From Rikenellaceae bacterium UBA1749 (lineage in GTDB: Bacteria; Bacteroidota; Bacteroidia; Bacteroidales; Rikenellaceae), in NCBI GenBank assembly GCA_002315675.1, contig DCHP01000054.1:45370-62373 (forward strand): 17,004 bases of DNA. The letters run 5' to 3'. A program made the translations under genes and the position numbers. The notes below the pieces were generated by a model, which was not told where the DNA came from, searched no databases, and saw nothing but the letters and a program-made list of their open reading frames with translations. This document shows, piece after piece, positions 7,671 to 13,631 of this stretch. How positions within the stretch are numbered: the first letter of the stretch is position 1; every line of letters begins with the position of its first letter.

Positions 7671-8135
7671 ATGATTATCTCAATAATAGTCGCAAAGGCA
7701 AAAAATAACGCTATAGGCAAGGACAATCAGCTGCTATGGCATATCTCTGAAGATTTGAAACACTTCAAGGAAATAACGTCGGGACATTCAATCATTATGG
7801 GTAGAAAAACCTATGAAAGCATTGGGCGCCCGCTTCCAAACCGTAGAAATATTATTATCTCCAGAAAGATCACGGATGCCCCCACTGGAACTGAAATTGC
7901 AAAGTCATTGGAGCATGCAATAATGATGTGCGAAGGCGAAGAAGAGATATTCATTACAGGAGGAGGACAAATATACAAGGAAGCTATTGATATTGCTGAT
8001 AGATTATACATAACTGAAGTCGACGGGGAGCCTGAAGCAGATACTTTTTTCCCTTCAATAGAAAATGATGATTCATGGAAGGAATGCTTTAGAGAAAAGC
8101 ATGAAGGTTTCTGTTTCATTAATTATGAAAGATAG
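7671..8135 (+). CDS. folA: Dihydrofolate reductase
   Basis: This 154-residue enzyme reduces dihydrofolate to tetrahydrofolate with NADPH. Recognisable parts are the N-terminal strand and NNAIGKDNQLLWHISEDLKHF, where Asp28 aligns with E. coli Asp27. IIMGRKTYESIGRPLPNRRNI at about 41-61 and FITGGGQIY at about 94-102 also match. The residue just before the conserved Trp is Leu22, where E. coli has Pro21. The C-terminal strand region (REKHEGFCFINYER) is a little shorter than in E. coli. It pairs functionally with thyA upstream. Its last 11 bases overlap the start of the next gene, suggesting coupled translation. Confidence 0.97.
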   Translation: MIISIIVAKAKNNAIGKDNQLLWHISEDLKHFKEITSGHSIIMGRKTYESIGRPLPNRRNIIISRKITDAPTGTEIAKSLEHAIMMCEGEEEIFITGGGQIYKEAIDIADRLYITEVDGEPEADTFFPSIENDDSWKECFREKHEGFCFINYER

Positions 8136-9063
8136 ACTACTTAAAAAAATCATACTTACAGGCTTTAAGGATGGAGTAAGGACTGCGTGGTGGTTGACAA
8201 AAATAATGGTTGCCATCACCTTTGCTGTAACGCTGTTTAAGTGGTCCGGATATCTCGAAAATCTTTCTGTTTTACTGGAGCCTGTGCTTAAACATGTAGG
8301 TCTGAACGTCGAAGGAATACTGGTATATTTAACCGGTGTATTGGCAAACATCTACTCTGCAATAGCAGTGATGACCACATTCAACGTGAGCATCAGGATG
8401 GGTACAATACTGGCTGTAATGAATCTTATATGCCATAATCTGATTATTGAAACAATTATTCAGAAGAAAATTGGAAGTAACGCAATAAAAATCGCAGTTC
8501 TGAGAATAGGGGCATCAATCTTTTCTGCGTGGATACTAAACATAATCCTACCTATGGAGATATCAGGAACCATATTGCTTCATACTGATGCAAATCCTGA
8601 CACTGGACTTTGGTCATTTATCCTGGACTGGTTCTTTCAGATGGTAAAGATTATCCCTATCATGTACCTGTTGATTATATCTCTTAATATTCTGCAGACA
8701 TTTCTAAGAGAATACGGACTGATTAAATACATAACCAGGCCTATGGCTCCGATAATCCGGTTATTTGGCCTAAACAGTGATTGCGCATTCTTATGGGTGG
8801 TACTAAATACACTTGGACTTGCGTACGGCTCCGCCGTCATATTATCAACTACAAATAGTATACCCAAAAATCACCTACGGTTACTTAACACACATGCAGC
8901 CATTACCCATTCATTACTTGAAGACACTTTGGCATATGCCGCACTGGGTTTATCAGCGATATGGCTAATCATACCCAGAGTCGTATTATCAATTATTGCG
9001 GTCTGGACGGAACGTTTAATAATAATATGGCACAAGAGCTTTAACAAAACACCCAAAATCTAA
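8125..9063 (+). CDS. Nucleoside-recognition (gate) domain membrane protein
   Basis: This 312-residue polytopic membrane protein was placed from the ATG at 8125, which opens with the normal MKDRLLKKIILTGFKDG. The frame is also open upstream to 8065, but that extension only re-reads folA in another frame. It contains two gate-type repeats, about residues 10-130 (TAWWLTKIMVAITFAVTLFK, GVLANIYSAIAVMTTF) and 170-300 (MVKIIPIMYLLIISLNILQTF, LGLAYGSAVIL). The conserved THAAITHSLLEDTLAY, near 262-277, puts His, Glu and Asp at a membrane helix. Gate domains occur in nucleoside transporters, FeoB and SpmA/SpmB; the cargo of this subfamily is not established. It overlaps folA by 11 bp and ends 9 bp before prfB. 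The position beside thyA-folA suggests, without proving, a link to nucleoside or folate metabolism. Confidence 0.85.
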   Translation: MKDRLLKKIILTGFKDGVRTAWWLTKIMVAITFAVTLFKWSGYLENLSVLLEPVLKHVGLNVEGILVYLTGVLANIYSAIAVMTTFNVSIRMGTILAVMNLICHNLIIETIIQKKIGSNAIKIAVLRIGASIFSAWILNIILPMEISGTILLHTDANPDTGLWSFILDWFFQMVKIIPIMYLLIISLNILQTFLREYGLIKYITRPMAPIIRLFGLNSDCAFLWVVLNTLGLAYGSAVILSTTNSIPKNHLRLLNTHAAITHSLLEDTLAYAALGLSAIWLIIPRVVLSIIAVWTERLIIIWHKSFNKTPKI

Positions 9064-9072
9064 ATTTTGAAA

Positions 9073-10155
9073 ATGGTTACAACAGAACAAATAAAAGAAC
9101 TGGTAAAAAGAAACGAATCTCTGAAAATATTCCTTGATATTGACGGGAAAAAAGCAATTCTTTCGGAAAGGGAGAAACGCAGTCTTGAACCTGATTTCTG
9201 GGATGACGCAAAAGTTGCCGAGGCATATCAAAAAGAATCCGCATCAATAAAATCATGGGTAGATGATTTTGAAAGAATCAATGCACTAGTTGGTGATGTA
9301 GAAGTTCTGCCAGATTTCATGCAGGAGGGATTATATTCCGAGGAAGAGTCAGACAAAATATATAACAATGCCATAAAGAATATTGAAGCACTTGAATTAA
9401 AGGGAATGATGCGTTCGGAAGAAGATCCACTTCCAGCCATTCTTGAAATCAATTCCGGTGCAGGTGGGACTGAATCGCTTGACTGGGCTTCAATGTTGCT
9501 TAGGATGTACATGAGATGGGCAGAAAGAAAAGGATATTCATGTAAAATACAGGATATGCAAGAAGGAGATCCGGTTGGTGTGAAATCTGCCATGATTGAG
9601 ATAAACGGGCCATACGCATATGGTTACCTTCAAAGTGAAAACGGCGTCCATCGCCTTGTTCGTCCTTCCCCATTTAACGCCTCAAACAAAAGACAGACAA
9701 CCTTTGCAAGTGTTTTTGCGACTCCCCTTGTTGACGACAATATAGAAATCGTAATTTCTCCTGCCGACATAAAATGGGATACATATCGTTCAAGCGGAGC
9801 CGGTGGTCAGAATGTAAATAAAGTTGAAACTGGTGTACGCCTCTACCATATTCCGACAGGAATAGTTATTGAAAATACAGAAACCCGCTCACAGTTGATG
9901 AATAAGGAAAACGCCATGAGAATCCTTCGTTCAAAGCTATACCAGATGGAACTTGAAAAACGTAGAGCAGTTGAAGCTGAGAAAGAAGGACAGAAAAAAA
10001 AGATTGAATGGGGGAGCCAGATCAGAAGTTATGTACTGGATGACAGAAGAGTCAAGGACCATAGGACCGGATGCCAAACGTCAAATCCTGATGCTGTCCT
10101 TGATGGGGATCTTGACATGTTTATTGAAAGTTACCTCCGCACTTTGTACAAATAA
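9073..10155 (+). CDS. prfB: Peptide chain release factor 2, frameshift-free
   Basis: This protein ends translation at UGA and UAA codons. I chose the ATG at 9073 (360 residues, start MVTTEQIKELVKR) over an in-frame TTG two codons earlier. The UGA-recognising SPF tripeptide is at 199-201 (RPSPFNASNKRQTTF), and the peptide-release motif GGQ is at 244-246 (SSGAGGQNVNK). Normal C-terminal sequences follow (LDDRRVKDHRTGCQTSNPDAVLDGDLD). In most bacteria prfB carries an in-frame UGA around codon 26 (CTT TGA C) and needs a +1 frameshift. Here the corresponding place reads CTT GAT at 9133-9138 with no stop, so the frame is continuous from the start codon. RF2-dependent autoregulation by frameshifting is therefore absent. 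Confidence 0.96.
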   Translation: MVTTEQIKELVKRNESLKIFLDIDGKKAILSEREKRSLEPDFWDDAKVAEAYQKESASIKSWVDDFERINALVGDVEVLPDFMQEGLYSEEESDKIYNNAIKNIEALELKGMMRSEEDPLPAILEINSGAGGTESLDWASMLLRMYMRWAERKGYSCKIQDMQEGDPVGVKSAMIEINGPYAYGYLQSENGVHRLVRPSPFNASNKRQTTFASVFATPLVDDNIEIVISPADIKWDTYRSSGAGGQNVNKVETGVRLYHIPTGIVIENTETRSQLMNKENAMRILRSKLYQMELEKRRAVEAEKEGQKKKIEWGSQIRSYVLDDRRVKDHRTGCQTSNPDAVLDGDLDMFIESYLRTLYK

Positions 10156-10225
10156 TACAGATTCTGCCTTTAGAGTTTTGATACAGTAACACCTTATTTT
10201 TTACGAAACTACATTACTACTTAGC

Positions 10226-10909
10226 ATGGATAAGGGAAAAAGAATCGCTAAAATGAGGAAATTCCTTGAGTTGACACAGACTCAACTCGCAACTATATTG
10301 GAGACTACTCAGAACATTGTATCTCAAATAGAAAACGGGAAATACCAATTGACAGAACATCAATTGGATTGCCTTGCAAATAAAATTTATGCAAGTCGTG
10401 ACTGGATCCTATATGGAGATGGTCAGATGTTCACACAAAACACTATCCCTGAATTTGAGTTTACAAGAACTCAACTGGATAAAATAATATCCAATTCAAA
10501 TGCAGTTTCCTCCGATTCAGTTCCCTTTATTGATAAGCCCATTGAAGGGATTTACAATCCAGACGATTGTCAGAAACCACAATACATGGTAGACTACCCT
10601 CCGTTTAATGATTGCAGTTTCTATCGTCCTATGTACGGAGATAGTATGTCTCCCAAATTCAAGAGCGGAGATGTCATTGCATGCAAGAAAATAGCCAGCA
10701 TAGAACACATTATGTATGGTGAAATTTATCTATGTAAATACAGATCCGGGAGCACCATGTTTGAAACACTGAGAACTATTCGCAGGTGCGATAATCCAAG
10801 ATTACTCATACTAGTACCATTAAATCCAAATTATGATTCCACTACCATTCCCAAAGAGAGTATCGAGGAACTTTATATTGTGAAAGGTAAAATCGAAAGA
10901 TTCATATAA
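10226..10909 (+). CDS. XRE-family regulator with C-terminal S24 (LexA/CI-like) domain
   Basis: This 227-residue protein begins with an HTH_3 DNA-binding domain at about residues 5-60; LTQTQLATILETTQNIVSQI forms helices 2 and 3. A linker follows, then an S24 domain at about 115-227 with YGDSMSPKFKSGDVI, where Ser140 is the expected nucleophile. At the place where family members carry the catalytic Lys (usually V-K-R), this protein reads LRTIRR at 182-187. No Ala-Gly or Cys-Gly cleavage pair is evident in the linker, so self-cleavage is doubtful and the domain may serve only for dimerisation. It starts 70 bp after prfB; I see no good promoter match in that gap. Its end overlaps the opposing membrane-protein gene by 37 bp. 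There are no phage genes nearby, so it looks like a resident chromosomal regulator. Targets are unknown. Confidence 0.88.
   Translation: MDKGKRIAKMRKFLELTQTQLATILETTQNIVSQIENGKYQLTEHQLDCLANKIYASRDWILYGDGQMFTQNTIPEFEFTRTQLDKIISNSNAVSSDSVPFIDKPIEGIYNPDDCQKPQYMVDYPPFNDCSFYRPMYGDSMSPKFKSGDVIACKKIASIEHIMYGEIYLCKYRSGSTMFETLRTIRRCDNPRLLILVPLNPNYDSTTIPKESIEELYIVKGKIERFI
10268..10474. repeat. Three inverted repeats inside the XRE-S24 coding region
   Basis: There are three dyads. At 10268-10288, GAGTTGA and TCAACTC are separated by 7 bases. At 10345-10367, CCAATTGA and TCAATTGG are separated by 7 bases. At 10455-10474, TTGAGTT and AACTCAA are separated by 6 bases. All arms are perfect. The three sites are also related as a direct repeat of about 21 bases in the same codon phase, at 10271, 10349 and 10460, each encoding [L/F]-T-x-x-Q-L-[A/D]. 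They may be operators for the encoded repressor, or a by-product of the repeated peptide pattern. Confidence 0.45.
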
Positions 10910-11823
10910 TTCACCACCATCGATACCAAAATCAAAAATACAAAGACAGACAATAAGATTCTTCTGGATTTTGGTGATCTAATTTTGCAATAATATACGG
11001 GAAGGATTGCAGAGAATGGTACAGCAAGCCAAATCACACAGTCAGGTTTCAATTCTCCGCCCAGAGTCAGTATTGCAAGTAAAACAATGAATAATATTAA
11101 ATAAATAAATGACACAAATCTGCTTGACAGGTTATCATTTATTTCGCGTTGGTTCAATTTGTCTATCCTTGCTATTACCGACACAATAGAGAGAACAGCC
11201 AATAAGCCAAGTGATAAATTCGACATCGCCGAATCAAACTTCAAAGGCATGAAAAAATCATTTACGGAAAATAGTCGGGAGACATCATCAATCAGATTCA
11301 ATTCAAAATACCAGTTACACCAGAGCACTATCAAAGCTAATGATAGTACCGATGAAATAAGTGCCAGAATATCCATTATGATAGGGCCCCTGAAATAGAG
11401 AATCATTATTAGAAGAAATGGCAATAGCCATAATAGCTTTATGTAAATAAAAGAAAATAGAAGAAGAAGCAATGACAACTTGAAAAGCTGCGAAGCTATG
11501 GAATCACTGGAAAATGATTTACTAATAATGGTATGAAGAGCTATTACAAAGAAAAAAAAACCCAGGGAATAATAGATATAGTTTTCCAATCCTATGCCAA
11601 GTCCCGACAATGATGACATTACAACCATCGGAGAATAGTTCCTCACTGAGCCCAGGATATGTAATCCCTGTATATCGTAACAAAGAATAAATGACGAAAA
11701 CAGCAGAACGGCTGCAGAGAGCATAATTAGAATAAGTGACGAACTTACATTGTCATTAGCGTAAATGGATACTGCAATTGCATAAATAAAAATCGAAAAC
11801 AATAACGACTTTATAAACGACAT
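10873..11823 (-). CDS. Polytopic membrane protein of unknown function
   Basis: I do not recognise the family of this 316-residue protein. It is strongly hydrophobic, with roughly nine predicted membrane segments near residues 5-22, 27-48, 82-101, 113-143 (possibly two), 148-170, 204-222, 236-256, 260-279 and 288-308. Loops are short, and the longest polar one is at about 172-200 (ELNLIDDVSRLFSVNDFF). No catalytic or binding motif stands out. Its general build resembles uncharacterised 300-residue membrane proteins of Bacteroidota. The ATG is one base after the dnaX stop codon (TAG-T-ATG), so it is almost certainly translated together with dnaX. Its last 37 bases overlap the end of the S24 regulator on the other strand. 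Confidence 0.8.
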   Translation of the reverse strand: MSFIKSLLFSIFIYAIAVSIYANDNVSSSLILIMLSAAVLLFSSFILCYDIQGLHILGSVRNYSPMVVMSSLSGLGIGLENYIYYSLGFFFFVIALHTIISKSFSSDSIASQLFKLSLLLLLFSFIYIKLLWLLPFLLIMILYFRGPIIMDILALISSVLSLALIVLWCNWYFELNLIDDVSRLFSVNDFFMPLKFDSAMSNLSLGLLAVLSIVSVIARIDKLNQREINDNLSSRFVSFIYLILFIVLLAILTLGGELKPDCVIWLAVPFSAILPVYYCKIRSPKSRRILLSVFVFLILVSMVVNYMNLSILPFTI

Positions 11824-11824
11824 A

Positions 11825-13618
11825 CTACAATCTTAACTTTAATTCATTACACAAATCCCTTACTGCAGCATTATGTTCCATCATCGCAGCAAGACGCTGG
11901 GAATCTGATACCGGTTTGGAAACAAATACTGCATCATCAGTAACTCTGGTTTCCAGCGCGACCCTAATACTGATTATCTTGAACAGTTTTTCAAGTATGT
12001 CGCTCTTCAGATCCAATATCTCCTGTTCAATGGCTTTATTTGCGACTGTTACTATAACGTGGTTACCGATAAATTCAGCATGGGATAGTGCGGCACCAAT
12101 CCTTATTTTGCCAAGATTATCAAAATACTCTATTATGAAATGCCAGTTACTCCGGACAAGGGATGCTGTCTGATCAGTATCAGGAGCAAGGACATATTCT
12201 TCAATCTGACTGCTATTGGAAGATAGATGGTATGACGAAGCAGTCATATTACCTGTAAAGCTGAAATTCGGAATGGATTTTCCCGACACTTTGGTTGTCT
12301 CTGTCTTTTGAAGATTCAAGACAGGAGGATTCTGACCAGCTTTATTATCTGACTGAGCACTACCGGCAACGTTTTGATTACTCTCCACTGTCAGATTTGT
12401 CTGATAATCAGAAGATACTTTTGGAGATACAGTAGATGATTGCGGAGAGAAATGGCCTGATATTTCGCTGGAGCTAGGCAAGGAAAGAAGCACCTGCCAC
12501 TCTATCGAGTAGGGGTCACTATCTTTTTTTTTTAACCCGCCAAGTTTCATTAAGGCGAGTTCAACATGCAGTCTTTGATTGACAGACGTTCGGTACCCGC
12601 TATCAGCGGTAGATATAAGTTGCAAGGCATTAAGCAGATATCCTTCTTCAAAGGAGGAAGCCTGTGCCGTATATTTTTCTCGTAGTGAACCGGAAACATC
12701 AAGAAGCGATGCCGTTGATTCAGATTTAGCGACCAAAAGGTTTCTGATATGCTCTGATAGTCCTCCAAGAAATTGTCCCCCATCAAATCCCATGGATAAT
12801 ATATGATCGAAATGGTTCAATAGGCCATGATAATCAGCAGATGCTGCCAAATCCATGGTTTTAAAGAATGAATCATAATCAAGAGCACCTGTTGCTTCAG
12901 CTGTCGAAGCTGCAGTAAGGTTCCCCTGAGTATATGAAACAACCCTGTCAAAGATTGACAATGCATCACGCATAGCTCCATCTGCCTTCGAAGCAATGAT
13001 ATGCAGACTCTCATCATCTGATGATACATTTTCTTCTTCAGCTATATGACGAAGATACTGGACCATATCCGTTATCGTAATTCTTCTGAAGTCATAGCTC
13101 TGACATCTGCTTAAAATGGTTGGCAGTATCTTATGTTTTTCAGTTGTCGCTAAAATAAATATTGCATATGCGGGTGGTTCCTCCAGAGTCTTAAGAAAGG
13201 CATTGAAAGCAGCCGTTGAAAGCATATGAACTTCATCGATAATATACACGCTGTATTTACCTCCCTGAGGTGGAGTCTGGACTTTATCTATCAGTTCCCT
13301 GATGTTCTCAACGGAGTTATTGGAAGCTGCGTCAAGTTCATGTATTGACCATGATCGTCCCTGATCAAAAGACTGACATGATTCACAAAGCCCACATGGG
13401 TCACCGTTCTCCAAACGGTTGGTACAATTCACTGCCTTTGCAAAGATTCTCGCACAGGTTGTCTTTCCGACACCCCTTGGACCTGTAAAAAGATAGGCAT
13501 GAGCAATCTGACCACGTTTAATGGAACTTTGCAATGTGGAAGTAATATGCCCCTGACCTACCACCGAACTAAATACGGCAGGACGATATTTTCTGGCTGA
13601 TACTACGAAATCACTCAT
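11825..13618 (-). CDS. dnaX: DNA polymerase III subunits gamma and tau
   Basis: This 597-residue clamp-loader ATPase places the sliding clamp on DNA. Walker A GPRGVGKTT is at 46-54. The zinc module is Cys65, Cys75, Cys78 and Cys81 (DPCGLCESC), and the DExx box is IIDEVH at 126-131. The SRC motif LSRCQ is at 169-173, and sensor 2 GAMRD contains Arg217. The collar domain runs to about residue 360. A Ser/Thr/Gln-rich linker follows at about 380-475, then a tau-type C-terminal domain at about 476-597. At codons 362-365 there is a run of ten A (plus-strand 12524-12533) where slippage would give a short gamma form. The gene starts 13 bp after ileS and ends 1 bp before the membrane-protein gene. Confidence 0.96.
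   Translation of the reverse strand: MSDFVVSARKYRPAVFSSVVGQGHITSTLQSSIKRGQIAHAYLFTGPRGVGKTTCARIFAKAVNCTNRLENGDPCGLCESCQSFDQGRSWSIHELDAASNNSVENIRELIDKVQTPPQGGKYSVYIIDEVHMLSTAAFNAFLKTLEEPPAYAIFILATTEKHKILPTILSRCQSYDFRRITITDMVQYLRHIAEEENVSSDDESLHIIASKADGAMRDALSIFDRVVSYTQGNLTAASTAEATGALDYDSFFKTMDLAASADYHGLLNHFDHILSMGFDGGQFLGGLSEHIRNLLVAKSESTASLLDVSGSLREKYTAQASSFEEGYLLNALQLISTADSGYRTSVNQRLHVELALMKLGGLKKKDSDPYSIEWQVLLSLPSSSEISGHFSPQSSTVSPKVSSDYQTNLTVESNQNVAGSAQSDNKAGQNPPVLNLQKTETTKVSGKSIPNFSFTGNMTASSYHLSSNSSQIEEYVLAPDTDQTASLVRSNWHFIIEYFDNLGKIRIGAALSHAEFIGNHVIVTVANKAIEQEILDLKSDILEKLFKIISIRVALETRVTDDAVFVSKPVSDSQRLAAMMEHNAAVRDLCNELKLRL
12497..12533 (-). promoter_or_regulatory. Candidate gamma/tau slippage site in dnaX: A10 run plus small hairpin
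   Basis: On the coding strand the sequence is TTA followed by three AAA codons and GAT, a run of ten A (12533 to 12524). A -1 shift or one added A gives AGA then TAG (12521-12519), ending the protein at 366 residues. Loss of one A reaches TAG at 12504-12502, giving 371 residues. Eleven bases downstream a small stem, CTACTC-GATA-GAGTGG (12512-12497), has six pairs including one U-G. The layout resembles dnaX slippage sites known from Thermus thermophilus (A-run) and E. coli (A-AAA-AAG with stem-loop). Confidence 0.6.
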
Positions 13619-13631
13619 GCGGGTTGAATAA

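Noticed and set aside
8065..8124. Upstream extension of the gate-domain protein starting MMIHGRNALEK
   Set aside because: The 20 added residues are an out-of-frame reading of folA; the ATG at 8125 gives a normal N-terminus and typical overlap.
9067..9072. TTG start for prfB two codons upstream
   Set aside because: The ATG at 9073 gives a typical RF2 start (MVTTEQIK) and is preferred.
9228..9593. 121-codon open frame on the minus strand inside prfB
   Set aside because: Ser-rich shadow translation of a conserved gene, with no independent support.
10156..10225. Promoter for the XRE-S24 gene in the 70-bp gap after prfB
   Set aside because: TTTG and TA-TTTT-like stretches occur, but no pair has both the right sequence and a 19-21 base spacing, and no terminator hairpin is seen either.
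10226..10909. XRE-S24 gene as the repressor of a prophage
   Set aside because: No integrase, attachment repeat, structural or lysis gene lies around it; the neighbours are housekeeping genes.
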